Shown: positions 10,404 to 23,060 of the stretch, piece by piece
Layout: each line of letters begins with the position of its first letter
Numbering within the stretch: position 1 is the stretch's first letter
NCBI GenBank assembly: GCA_016806645.1
Contig: JACSYO010000469.1
Span: 3,293,001 to 3,357,000 of the forward strand
Direction of reading: 5' to 3'
Origin: Ophiodon elongatus
Lineage: Eukaryota > Chordata > Actinopteri > Perciformes > Hexagrammidae
DNA: 64,000 nt
Program-made: the position numbers and the translations under genes
Notes under the pieces: model-generated
Seen by the model: the letters and a program-made list of their open reading frames with translations, nothing else
Databases searched by the model: none
What the model was told of the DNA's origin: nothing

Positions 10404-13400
10404 ATGGATGGGGAATTGTCCAGCCAGGAGACATCTGGGTCTACAGAGACCACTAGTCAGATTGACACCAACAACAACAACCAGGTCTGTGTGTTTTTGC
10501 ATTTTTCTTTTAAGTTGCAGCTTTCAAGTGTTCACATTTCTAACAATGACCAGTGTCCCTATCAGCACCAGGAAAAGGCAGTGAGTTTATTTGTGGCCAT
10601 GGCAGGTGTTGGGTTTGGACAGTTGAAGTGGGTTTGTCTGACTTCGCTTTGCTACACCTGTTACTTACTCCTGGCTGCAGAGCATAACACACAGAGACAC
10701 ACAAGTTATGCAAAGTAATGCACACACAAACACACACCGTGGAGTTTCCTGTTCCCTCTGACGAGTCACCGGACCAAGGTCTGACCTGGTGTGACTCTTC
10801 CTGCTCTGACGTTTTACCAGATTATACAGCGTTTCAAAAATCTATATATTTATCTCTAAAACTGAACATTCTGTATGCCACATTTTGTCTGGATGGGATT
10901 TGAAATCACTGAAGATTTTGGTGACGTTTCAAAAATGATTGTATGACCCTCAACTAATCAAACGTTTTCACTCATGTCATAGGAAACAACTTTGTATTTA
11001 AACGTAGAGAGTCAAGGGGGTTTTGTTTATTAATCAATTGTGGATTTTAAAAGTTTTCCTTGGAATGAAGTTGACCAGCATTTTAGGTTCAGGCGTGATT
11101 TAAAAAATTAATAAAAGGCAAAATTTCCACCTGAAAGTTCAACCTCTCAGCTGTGTACAAATAAGTGAGGTACTCAACAAGTCCCAGAGTGGAGCTTCAG
11201 GTCTCACGTTACATCAGGCTCTCTCGTTTGAGGACCCTGTAATCCCCAGAGGAAAGTGTGGACACTAATTTTAGAACATCTTAGTCATGCTCTTGGTAAT
11301 AATTCCAAAAAGACTGTCACCAGATTAAAGAACAACTCTTCTTTGTACTTTTGAAATAATTCAAACAGAGACCTAAATGTATCTCTGCAGTGAAACTGGA
11401 GCAAGAAAACAACAGAATGTGTTCGGCTTCCACTCATGTATGTCCTTTAATCTATAATTATAGTTTTTATAAACTAAAACTCTTAGCTCCCAGACTAATA
11501 AACGTGTATAATGGGTGAAGAGAGGTGTTGGTATTTTATGTTATAGCTACATCCTCCATGACTCAGTCAGGCTTATTTTAAATGATTTGCGTGTGACACA
11601 TTGATGAGTGAACAGGTCAGATCAGAAACATTTTTAAAATACTTATTGTCAGATATATTAAGATACATTATCCTGCCTAAGAAAATAAATAAACATATGT
11701 TTTAGTCTGACATTCGACCAATAACTTGACCAAAGGAGAATCATCATATTGGAAATGGAGGTTACTACCGAGCCAATATTCATTCACCATCAAAGTAAAA
11801 ATCTGGATATACTGTCAACAAATATATTGGCAGATCCCATAGAATAAACAAGTATTGAAGATGATCCACAAATATTTGCAAGTATCTTGAAAAAAATTAC
11901 TTTCAATCACATCTCATGTCTTTCGTTAAAGAGTTAAGTTGCTCAGTTATCACAGAGATGGTTTAGTTGTTATCATGTAACCGAGTATGGAACAAACGTG
12001 CATTGTAACTTGTAACTTTTATCAGACAGTATCTGCAGATGGATTTATAACTAAACTCTATTTCATGCCGCTTGTCCTCCAGACTGATGAGCCAGAGCTG
12101 GAGGAGAGTAAAGACCCAGGCAGGGACCCTCCAGCAGGGGAGACAGAGGAAGGTCTGGGGGTAATGAAAGTGGAGGAGAAAGGGGAAGAGGATGCGGTAC
12201 TAGAGCAGGGAGGAGAAGGGGAGGCCAGTGCTGGAGATAAAGACAAGCCCCAGACTCCTCCATCAGAGCATGTTGAAGGTGACGCCGAAGAGGCTGATAA
12301 TTCTGAAGATAAAGCCTCCACTGATGTTGACGTGAAAGATCCCGAACCGATAAGTGGAGAAAAAGATGAGGAGGGAGAGAAGAAGGAAGAGAAGAAAGGT
12401 CAGCAGGTGGAAGAGGCCAAGAGCTGCGAGACTGAGAGAGATGGAGAGGAGATAACAGACAAAAACACAGAGAAAAAGAAGAGCAAAACAGAGGGAAAGT
12501 CCAAAGAAGCAGAAAGAGATGGTGGGGGGAAGGCAGCAAAAGAGGCAGAGAAGAAAAAACAAGTTGAGGAAGTGGCCATTGAAACGAAAGACAAAGCCAA
12601 GATTAAGGAAGTGGAAAAGCAAGGGAAGACCAAAAGAAAGAGTGGTCCTCCCTCTTCTTCTGCTCTCTCCCGACCAAGACTACCCTCTGCCCGCTCTCTT
12701 AGAGCAGCAGCGAAAAACGACATCATTGCCAAGTTCCAGCAAGGTGCACCAGAGTAAGTGATTGTACGATACCAGCACCTCAGTGAAATATGAAAATGAA
12801 GTTTTCAGTAGAAATTGTGCAATATTGTGACATTTTTAGGACACCAACACCCCGCAACTTCAAAATTCAGAGGTCATCGGCGGCTGCGGCTACAGGAGCT
12901 TCGATCAAACAGAAGATGCTTCAGTGGTGTCGCAGCAAGACTCGCAACTATGAGGTGAGATCTACACAAATTTCAAGATTTGTCGTCCCTTCGGGACCGT
13001 AGGATTTTACACAATAGCATAAATAAGCCTTGGTTTGTCTATATCTTCCTGTCCTTTGACCTTTCAGGGTGTCAACATAGAAAACTTCTCATCGTCCTGG
13101 TGTGACGGGTTGGCGTTCTGTGCTCTGATCCATCGGTATTTTCCTGATGCTTTTGACTACAGCTCCCTGAAACCAAAAGAGAGGGCGAAAAACTTCACAC
13201 TGGCCTTCCAAACTGCAGAGTAAGGAGTATTTCACTTTCTCCCCTTCATTTCTTTTCTCAGTTCAGATCTTTATGATCGCACAAGAATACATTTGTTTTG
13301 CATCAAGACAGCATACAACGTTAACACAATAACAATAAAATAAGACAGCTGACAATTGAAGTTCATCCAGTATGCACAACAATTACAGAGAAGCAGTTGT

Positions 13401-14006
13401 TGTTCGAACAACGCTCACACTCATCCGGACAGAAACATGACTCCAAATGAATGATAACGTTGCTCATAACTGCGAGTATATATTTAGGTATGATAACATG
13501 TTCACCATTTCAACTTAAACGGTGCCCCGATGTTTTGCACATTTAAAATGACCAAAGCCAAATCAGTGAGAAGGTCAGGACTCTCTTTCTCTCTGTATGT
13601 AGTTATGTTTTTGTATGTCACTGCTTTGTCTCACCTCAGTTCTCTCCTTTCCTTTCCTCTCCTTTGTCCCCTTGTCACCTCACTCAGGACCCTGGCCGAC
13701 TGCTGCCCTCTGCTGGAAGTGGAGGACATGATCATGATGGGTAAACACCCGGACCCCATGTGTGTGTTCACATATGTCCAGTCCCTCTGCCACAGCCTCT
13801 CTAAAATAGAGAAAGAGAGGAAGGACAACAAATCTGGTGATGGGGAAGAGGAGAAAGAGAAGGGAGAGGTGTCACCGGAGAAGGATGAGTCTGCTGAGGA
13901 CGGGACGGTGGAGAGCCAAGAGCAGAAACAGGCAGATATTACAGAGACAGAGGGTGCTGGCCAGGAAGAAAACGCACCAAACAGCTGTGAGATGCAGGAG
14001 TGTTAA
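10404..14006 (+). CDS. smtnl1: Smoothelin-like protein 1
   Basis: Five coding exons join in frame: 10404-10484, 12083-12753, 12840-12954, 13068-13219 and 13688-14006 (phases 0, 2, 0, 2), giving about 445 aa. The N-terminus (MDGELSSQETSGST) and the 224-residue second exon are disordered and rich in Glu and Lys. A smoothelin-type calponin-homology domain follows at about residues 270-375, with IKQKMLQWCRSKTRNYEGV, SSSWCDGLAFCALIHRYFPD and MIMMGKHPDPMCVFTYVQSL. An acidic tail of about 65 residues follows. In mammals SMTNL1 is a muscle protein, phosphorylated by PKA/PKG, that binds calmodulin or tropomyosin and modulates myosin phosphatase. The start is the first ATG in the exon that splices in frame to exon 2. 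Proximity to ctnnd1 and btbd18 matches human 11q12. The acidic exon makes the C-terminal CH domain the only firmly conserved part. Confidence 0.88.
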
Positions 14007-14239
14007 TCAAGACAGAGTCCTGGAGAAAAGACTGACTGCTAATACAAAGACTGAAAAGACCAAAAGGATGGTTGATGATTTGTGTTATACTTCAATGAGT
14101 AAGTCTTAGTTTGGTGTTGGATTGACTACTGGCTATTTGATATTAGTTAGCTGTATTTTTGAAAGTGTACTATGCTGTGTTTTTTGCATATGTTTGTTCT
14201 GAGATCATAAAGCAGAAATGTTTAGTTCCTCTAAAAAAT

Positions 14240-14245
14240 AATAAA
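14240..14245 (+). other. Poly(A) signal of smtnl1
   Basis: AATAAA about 235 bases downstream of the stop codon, in AT-rich sequence. Confidence 0.55.
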
Positions 14246-14269
14246 CTGATGTACTTAGAAAGTTGTTTG

Positions 14270-14850
14270 TGCAGAAAATCTTTGTGTTGATGTGACACTC
14301 AGCCAATATGAATGGGAATGAATGACAACACTTATAATGGATGATGTATTCTCAATTTCGCCAGAGGCAGTCGTGTTTTGTATTACACAAATTATATTAC
14401 TTTAGAAGTCTAAAGTATAATACAATAAAGGTATATGAGGAATCAAACTTATTGGGTTAATGGTAGCTGCTTAAGATATTTTGCATGACAAGAAATATAA
14501 TGGATATAATGATTTTGAGCTAATAACTAGTCTTTTTGTTCTTTATCAGTGATGACACTATTGTTGTTGTATTGTAAGGGATCTGAGGTCTACAAAGAGC
14601 AGGGTTTACCAAACATTAAAATTAATAGCAGTGGAATACCAGCGAAAATAGTTTCTGATAAAACAAAGATAAAAGTTTACACATGAGCTAAACAAGTCTT
14701 ATTTCATATAGTTTCACACTATCTTCTCTCAATTAGACCATCAACATATACTTGATTGTGCCTTAAATAATAATTTTGTATTGCTAGTTGATTTCGGAGC
14801 CAAGGTTAACTGTTGAGCATTTATTATACATCAATACATAAACAACTGTG
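14270..14850. other. Intergenic AT-rich sequence
   Basis: Nothing recognisable lies between the end of smtnl1 and the promoter of the zinc-finger gene. Confidence 0.5.
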
Positions 14851-15052
14851 ACCAGATGGGCTCCAGAATAACCCAGAAAACTTGAACTCGACGCAGGAAC
14901 TGAAAGTGCCCCTGCTTTCTAGCCATTACGGTAAGCAGCGTCAAGCTACCGGAAAAGCCATTGTGTTGACCCTTTTGTTTGCTAACCCGAGCGACTGTGC
15001 CGAGCTTCTTCTTTTCCCCCCAACACGATTGTCGGCGGCAGCAAAGTGAAAC

Positions 15053-18000
15053 ATGACCGCAGACATGCCGCCGGGCAGCCTGAACCTGGAGTCTCAGCTC
15101 CTGTCCATCATGGACGTGCTGGTGAAGGCGGCGGTGGCGGAGATCGGTCAGCTGTTCTCGGAGGGCTCTGCGTCTCTGCGCCTGCACCTCACGCAGAGCC
15201 TGAAGGAGAACGAAGCCCTGAGGATGAGGATGAAGGTGGTGAGGAGCGAGCTCTTCTCCCTCCGGCTGCAGACCCGGAGCAACCGGCCGGTGAGCCGCTT
15301 TCCCCCGGTCAGAGGGAATACCCCCAAACCACGGGCTAAAACACAAGGTAACGAGTACTTTCACTTTGAAGGAGTATTTCATACTCTGCAGTAACAAGTA
15401 ACGCTCCTCCTCCTCTTCCTCACTTCAAGTTTCAACCCCTTGATTTGTATTTGAATTAAAAGCGAGCTGTAACGGTTGCTTTCATGGTTCTCGTAGTAAA
15501 AGCAAACGTCAATAGATGAGCGGCTGTTCTTCGTCACGTGACACGTGCATCAGCATGGCTGTTGGCTCTCGTGTCCCTGAACTGATTCACTTTGACTCTT
15601 TGATTCATGACTCACCTTAGTTTAATGTAAGTTCTTTATTAAGGCTAATTATAGATGTGTCGAATGTTGATTGTCAAAGTGGTTTATTAGTATATTTTTA
15701 TTATTATTATTAACTTTATTTCTTCAGATACATGAGTCCACACAAGAACAAAAACAAATACAACACAAATAAATAAATACAATACGAGGACACCAAGACG
15801 CAGGTATAATCGTAGCAGTTCAAAAGTCACTCGTGGTTAAAAAACATAGAGACGTTTGTTCCAATGTTTCCACAAACAAGAAGAATACCGTGTTTCACTT
15901 TGTGTTGGTTAGTTAATAAGGCCTTTATGATTACATTTTTTAAAGCAGTCAATCGACATTTAAATTTGTACATAAAATTCCTCAACACTGCATTCTAAAA
16001 GCATCATTAAATGCCACCTGAATCTTTTTCATTTTTGCTTTCCTATAACTGCACCACAAGTATATTTTGATTAAAACTAGTTTATCTTCTTTAGATACAC
16101 CACTGACTCAGGTGTGACCAGGCACAATCAATTTTGATCAAATATTTTTCATTCCTCATGAATTAATTAATATATCCACCTCTAAATTAATATATTACAA
16201 GTTAATCTATTAACTTGCAAACCTAATGTGCAATATTTATAAGTTAAGTTATTACTGGTTTGAAGTATGTTAATTGTTATTATGACTATGAATATGTCAC
16301 ATTGGACTCTAGGAAACTGTGATGGACGTCACTATTTTGATAAACATGCTACCACGTTTAACTTATTCATCATATTTTGGAGGCTGAACAATTGTTGCTT
16401 TTTTATACGTGATAATTAATAAAAGAAATGTTTAATTTGAACGTTGATGTATTGGAGTTGGCATTAAATCATCAATATCTCAAATAATATACATGCTATA
16501 GAAATAATACTTGGTACACAGGTGCCACGTGGGGAAGTGCCCAACATTTTGAAAGATTGTATCAATAGCTTCACCATATGACCAATTATAAAGCTCTTAC
16601 ACTGTAAATTGTTGAATTCCCAGCTAGAAGTATGAGTCCTATTCCCATATGTGCAGTATGTTTAGGAGATGGATGTTTGTACTCAGCTTCTTGCTGTTGG
16701 TCTTTTATCCCCTCTAGTTGTCATTAAGCCACCATTGGCTCCAAAGACTGTTGTGGAAGCTGCTGCTTCTATCTCTCTACAATCAGAGGACAAGACTTCC
16801 TCCTCTGAAGCTCAAGTGGAAGAAAAATACACTGCAAGTACTTTCAGTAACTAAAAGTTTTGTTAAATTTCTTTTTTTCTTCTTTTGCTCATGTGTAAAT
16901 ATTCCTTTTTGTTAGTGTGCAGATGAGGAGAGCCCAGATATCATCCTGATCAAAGATGAAGACGACGTGGGCGGATGTGGGCCGGCTGTAGGTGAGTAGT
17001 TGTTAATACGTAGTTGTTAACTGTAGAAATCCATTGTTAGGTTCGCCTTTCCAAGAGATTTGTTGACATAAATAATGTTTCAGGAAACATAAGCAGAAAA
17101 TGGACTTTTTAAATATACATGTCATTATTATCCCTGAGAGGCACTTTGTTGTACAGTCTGCTGTAACCACATAACAAACAATAAACATTAACTCCAATAT
17201 ACATATCACGTTGAGTTATTTAAAGGGCCAATGGCAGCAGGGACAGTTGAGCGACGTGAACTCCTCGGTGAGGGAATATATATGGACCCATTTGTCAGAT
17301 TGGATGCCAGGCAGTGGGCTTTGAGGGTGATTTATTTCAACACAGTGTGCATTAAAACACGACAAATGATTCAGCCGTGACACGCCACTGTTGACATTAC
17401 AGCACTGGCTGATTCAGTACTAGAGGAAGGGCGTTTTGGGTCGACGTGACTGTACTCATTATTTTCAGTCAGTACTACAACGTAGACTTTGCTGAAGCTA
17501 CTTAAAGTTTCTCGATACAAATTATGTCCGTGTATATACTGTAAGTCCCAGTCTCAACGTTTCATACAAAACCTCTGATTCATAAAGTCCTGTTGTGGTT
17601 TGTCTTTTTAGGTCAGGACGACTTTGGAAACCACAGTACGCAGGGTGGTGTTTGTACAGGGACTCCGAATGAGTCCTGCCTGGCAAATAATAACGAGGAT
17701 CTGAGAATCGTGAGTGTTCACGGACGAGGGGAAGGGCCTCTACAGGAGGAGAGCGACTCCCTCTTCACTGCCTCTGAACTCCAGGCTTTCACCTCTCTGT
17801 CTCCTGACCACAACGTCGCCCACGACAGCCTCCTGAATTTCACAACCGGTGCCAATGACCGAGCCCCGACGAGAGGGATGCCGGATAGCAGAAACTGCCA
17901 ACTGGAGCGGAATCAGTCCGCCCAAATGGCTTCAACGACATTGAACCCCGCAATGAAAACACAAATACTCGGCGCCGACGGTCAAGTGGGGCACCCGAGT

Positions 18001-18399
18001 CATGTCAGCCAGTTCGCCCAGCAGCAGAACATCTTCCCTCACGGCGTCAGCAAATCTCTGGACTGCAGCTTCTGCGGCGAGCGCTTCCTCAGCCGCGAAG
18101 ACCTGATCGTGCACCGGGCGAGTCACACGGGGGAGTCGCCCGTCCTCTGCACTTTTTGCGGCAAGTCGTTCGTCAACAAGACCACGCTGAGCATCCACAT
18201 GCGCATCCACACGGGGGAGAAGCCGTACGCGTGCACGCAGTGTGGGAAGCGCTTCACGCAGAACGGCAGCCTGAAGATCCACCTGCGGACTCACTCCGGA
18301 GAGAAGCCGTACACCTGCAACCAGTGCACCGCCAGCTTCAACAACCCCAGCAACCTGCGCAGGCACATGATCACACACAACACCAACGGAGTGCTCTGA
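15053..18399 (+). CDS. C2H2 zinc-finger protein, four fingers
   Basis: Four coding exons join in frame: 15053-15347, 16718-16846 (or to 16837 with an alternative donor three codons earlier), 16923-16991 and 17612-18399, all phase 1, giving about 426 aa. The N-terminus is a short helical or coiled segment (LESQLLSIMDVLVKAAVAEI, then SLKENEALRMRMKVV) like that of many fish zinc-finger genes. The acidic third exon (IILIKDEDDVGG) holds a SUMO-interaction-like IILI core. A Ser-rich spacer precedes four tandem C2H2 fingers at about 18064-18375: CSFCGERF, CTFCGKSF, CTQCGKRF and CNQCTASF. TGEKP-type linkers join the later fingers, while the linker after finger 1 (TGESPV) is degenerate. It is probably a nuclear DNA-binding factor. 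I cannot assign orthology. The poly(A) signal lies at 19613. Confidence 0.82.
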
Positions 18400-19640
18400 C
18401 CACGAAAGGGGCAGAGATATAAAGAATGAACGTGGATTTTAACATTTTTTTTCCAGCATGTTACTTTTACTGTGTGCCACCGTGTGTATTTTGGGTAATG
18501 TGTGTTTGTGTAGTTGTCAAGAACCTGTCGTGGGTCAAATGTGCTTGATGAACTACAGGTACACCAAATGTACATCGCTTATCTCGGTAATATCAACGGA
18601 GTGTTGCGTTTCAACCGAGGGACACAAACACTGCCTGATTTCTGTTCAATATGAAGAGACTTTTTAATTCAAGGACAAATTTAAATGCCTTCATCTTTCC
18701 TTTTTTTAAACTGTCTTAAAAGCCGACAAACATATGCCTTATTCATCATTCAAGGAACATATACAGTACCTTCATTTAATTCAAATTAAATACAGACTCA
18801 AAAACATTACCAACTCTGCATATTATACAACTGTAGCTCAATGCTAGTTGAGTAAACATGTATTGTGTGAATTACAGTCATTATTAGAAACCCTCACAGC
18901 TGCTATCTTGACTTATCTGACAACATGAACGCATGTAACCATGGTAATATTCCCCTTGGTTACAGGAGGAAACCATGTGCACGACCATGTGAACGCTAAG
19001 CGTGCGACACATGCAGATTTGAACGCTTAAACTGACAATGACACTGAAATACATGGATAAAATGTGTGTTATAAACATTTTTGGTATCTATTGTGATTTA
19101 TACATGGACATATATTTCTCATTGATGTGCCCAAAAGGGATCACATTTTATAACTGGTCTGGAAAAGTTAAATTATGATATGGTTCATAAATTTCTACTG
19201 ATATATATTGCCGTAGCACCCAACCTTTGGTACAAATGTTACAAGGATGCAGATTTTAAGGGTTTTATACTGTTTTGAAAGTTTCTCACATGACAGTTGA
19301 CAAAAAATCCCAGATACACTGACTAAATTTCTGACTTTGATTTATCAATCTGAACATTGTAATTTATTTGGAATTAAACATGCTTGGCTTACTGTATAGT
19401 AAACTGCCTTTTAAGGAAAGAGCCATCTACCTGTTTCATTTCAGTAATTTGTGTAAATGTGTTTCATTTAAAAAGCAAACTACCTCCACTGTTGTCTCTG
19501 TTGCAGCTCTCTTATACTCTTTTTGTACTTCTCATATAGTTTCAGACTGATTGCAATAATCAATTTATTCTGGATTTTGTCTGTGTATTTTTTATCTGGA
19601 TATGCAATTATTAATAAATATAGATTTTTTTAAAACAGCG
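18400..19640 (+). other. 3' UTR of the zinc-finger gene
   Basis: AT-rich, without ORFs of note, ending in an AATAAA hexamer at 19613-19618. The extent is inferred from that signal only. Confidence 0.45.
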
Positions 19641-20400
19641 TTCAATGTCTGACAAGTCACTTATTATGTTACCCCTCTAGGGTGCAGCATTGTTTGTGTT
19701 CCCAGTGATTATTGTGACTCAGGTTTACTCATACTGGAGCACTGTGGGGGGACTCATGAGGAAACTGGGGGAAATTCCTTGCATTGTTCCTCTTTCCACA
19801 CTGCCCACACAAGAGCATTGTTCATTGGCATCCTACTTGTTTGGCTTTGGTTTCACTCAAAGATGTAAAACGAAAGAGAGAATTTGATCAAACACTAATA
19901 TATAAGTCAGTACTAAAAGTGCAATTATTACTGTAATATCAAGGGAAAACACGATGTTGATGCTTAAGTTGTGCAGAGATCCCCAAATAGTTTGTCAGTC
20001 AAGCACAATTCCTTTATATCAAGTGATTGCAGAGGCAGTTTACCATCAATCTATTTACTGATCGGACACATGCGGAGCATGTGGTGGTCACTGGTTGTGG
20101 TTTTATGTGCCAATACTTTCATCATGGTGGTGTGGAATGCTGTTTGTATTTCCCCAAGAAATGTAGCTTCCTCTCAGGCCATTGTTCTTGGGCAATCAAT
20201 GAAATGACATCAGTGTGTGTATATTTGAGGGAGAGGGAGCGACGTACGGAAACGAATGGGAGGAGAGAGAAGGGGGATGTGGGAGGGAGCCTATTTATTC
20301 TCATACTGCAGCAGAATTTAAATCCCCCCTTTCTCCTCTTTTATAATTATCGACTTGCTCGTGTCAGTACGTGCGTGGTTCATCTTTATTACTACTACTG
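19641..20400. other. Intergenic tract upstream of ctnnd1
   Basis: No gene was seen. Base composition turns GC-rich from about 20400 towards the ctnnd1 promoter. Confidence 0.4.
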
Positions 20401-21600
20401 AATTCCTGTCTTATAAAACTTGTGACAAACACCTGTGTGAGAAAGAGGAATTCCGAGTGCGCCGTCCTTTACGGTAAGGCCGCTTGTTGATCCCGCCCTC
20501 TCTTCGATCGAAAACTCGGTGATGTCGCTTCGTCTTTAACGAGCTTGACCCAGAACCCGGGGAAGGAGGGGAAAAGAGGGGCGAAAACACCACATACACG
20601 GAATAGTCCGGAAGGGGGTCGGGACAGGCGTTCAACGAGCAAGGTGAGTTAATTCAGAAATGTGACCAGAGGGTTGATAAAGCAGCGGCCGAGGTTTTTT
20701 TTATTTTCTTTCCCCCACACACAGATACTGGGCGCACTGCAGCGTTGGCAAGGAGTGGTCACACCATCGACAAATCAGCAACACGGCTCCTCAACAAGGC
20801 TCGTGTTAGCTAGCGATGCTAACGTTAAAAGTTCTCACCGCGACCAACGGTCACCCGTTACTCGCCGCGCACGTGGTACGCCTTATTAAAAAAAGAGCTC
20901 CCCGACACCAACGGCTCCACCTGATACTAACTGCTACAGCGCATCTTAAACTGCCGTTGAGCCGAACGCACGCTAACGTGCAGCTAATCTGTGTTGGCCG
21001 TTGCTAACGCTACTAGCTGCCGGGCGGTTGGCTCTGCACTCCGACGGTTATGTGGGTTATTGTGATGCTAACGCGGCGGGACAGACGAACCAGGTCACGC
21101 GGGTGCCGAGCGCACCGTTCCGGGCTGATTTGATCTCAAACGTTGTCATTTATCCGGGCGGCAGCGTTAGCGCAGAGTTAACTACTCGGTGCTCAGCTGC
21201 TCTTTGTTCGCCAGAGTCGTTTTTTTATATACCCACGTCGTGTTGTTACTGCCTCTGTGTCTCGGCTAACGCTGCCCTAGATCGCTGTGCTGCGTTAGCA
21301 AATCAATTGACGACAGCTTGGGGGGGTTTGATAGACCTGGGGAATAAATATGAACTGTTAGCGGCTCCAGGAGGAGAGGAGAGGTGGTGTACATCGGGTA
21401 AACTGAAGGAGACGGTGCCTTCATGTCGGTGGCAGACAGTTTTATCAGTTCAAGCCGATAAGTGGGTGTCCCCGCCTCGACGCTTATCTTTGGGGTGGTT
21501 TGAGGTAATTGTGAACCTCACAACTCGTTTGACAACACATTTAAGCCCGTTTTGTGTATTAGAGTCTGTCTGAAAAGGGTGGTGGTCCCCCCACCCCCCT
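20400..21600 (+). promoter_or_regulatory. CpG-rich promoter and untranslated first exon of ctnnd1
   Basis: CG dinucleotides are far denser here than in flanking DNA. A probable untranslated exon ends at 20643, where AAG is followed by a strong GTGAGT donor. The next exon that fits is the coding exon at 27291, so intron 1 would be about 6.6 kb. ORFs inside the island (for example one of 190 codons at 21001-21573) look like chance products of high GC. Confidence 0.55.
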
Positions 21601-22807
21601 ATGTGTAGTCTGTCACACGGGCTGGGAAGCAGAGTGTGTCCGCTCGTGAACCTGTTGGGTGGGTCCTGTGTGAACTTGTTGTGGTAGGAAAATGCCAGGG
21701 TGGGGATAACTTTAACTGTCAGTTTGAGACGGAACAAATAAACTAGCTTTTCCCTTGTAAATGTTGGGTCCATGCAGGTATATATTACAGTGTAGGGTAA
21801 ATGCCTGCCCTCTGTCCTTGATTATGTATATACAGTATGTGTGTGTTTGGGTATCACTGGGTCAGGGATGTAGGTGGTTTAATGTGCTGCAGGTGCCACA
21901 ACTAATAACACCACCTGTGGCCGTGAACACCCATGTATTAACCTTTCCTCACTACTTTAAAGTCCTCGTTTGATTGTTGATGCATGCTCCCAATGCAGAC
22001 TGCAATTGTTTCTGCCCTCTTGAGGTGTGCAGGTTAATCCACAAAGGGCCTAACCTTTGTGTGCACGTGCACCTCAACATCATGTGTGTATGTGTTGGGA
22101 GGTAAGTGGATTAGCGGGCTAAAGCTTCAATCCCATTACAAGCCATGCACAGTTTAAACCAGCGCCTGTGACATCACACTGAATTATCAGCTAACCGCAG
22201 TGTCTGTTACCCTGAGATGCACGAACAGATGTGCTTTTTGACTGAATGTGTTGTTTCAGTGATAATTTCTTTTCTTTCTTTTTTTTGCTTATGGCAGGTG
22301 TAGGCACTTCATTAACCAGAGTTTCATTAAGTTGACAAAGGCTGCACTGTTGGTTACGTGTGCATATGATCACAGATGTCTTCTGACAAGGTTGAGTGAG
22401 TCATGCTGACTGATGGCTGCAGAATCAGATGGAGATATGACTTGTGGTGCGTCAGGGCCTGATCAGATGTTTGAGGTCTGTGTGTATGTTGTTGACCATG
22501 AGGCACTGTGACTGACATTTTGACCATTGGTTGGCAGCATGTCAGGGACAGCAGAACATAAGTCTTTTTTTGTGCACACTTGGTTCCTCACCCTTTTTAA
22601 AGCTTTTAAAAAAACATTTAGTTTTCCTGCCGATAGTAACTTGTACATGTCTTAATGTACATTTATAGTGCATGAAGGCACATTATCAGCATGTATGACT
22701 AAAATGGTTCATGTCATTCACAGTTTGTTAGCGATCCATTTTTTTCGTTGCTTGTGGTTTGCTGCTTTTCTTGGAGCAGTCTACCTGGACAAAATGTGTA
22801 ATTTTAG

Positions 22808-23060
22808 AGCTAAAACTAGGGCAGCAACTAAGATTTTTTTTATTATCCATTACTGTGCAGATTATTTTCTGGGTTGAATGTCAGAATATGGAGGATATGG
22901 ATTTTTTTTGATTTATTTATCAAAAAACAAAAGATGATGAATGAACTATGGTAGAGAAGTATTCAAGAAATATTCACATTTGAGACATTAAAACTAGTGA
23001 ATATTCCCTATATGTGCTCAGACAAATGAGTTGTAGCTTTAATCAGTTATTAAATTATTC
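22808..23060 (+). repeat. Degenerate hAT-like non-autonomous DNA element
   Basis: The start (ctagggcagcaactaagatt), the ccattactgtgcagattatt stretch and an internal agaaatattcacatttgaga match a repeat family common in fish whose start reads like agggctgcaactaacgatta. It is heavily diverged, with no target duplication visible. It lies in ctnnd1 intron 1. Confidence 0.5.

Noticed and set aside
12058..12732. Several long minus-strand ORFs opposite smtnl1 exon 2
   Set aside because: They mirror the GA-rich coding exon, giving Ser/Leu/Phe-rich products. The plus-strand frame joins exons in phase and ends in a CH domain.
21001..21573. 190-codon ORF in the ctnnd1 CpG-rich region
   Set aside because: High GC lowers stop density. 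There is no domain, no conserved motif and no splice link to known exons.
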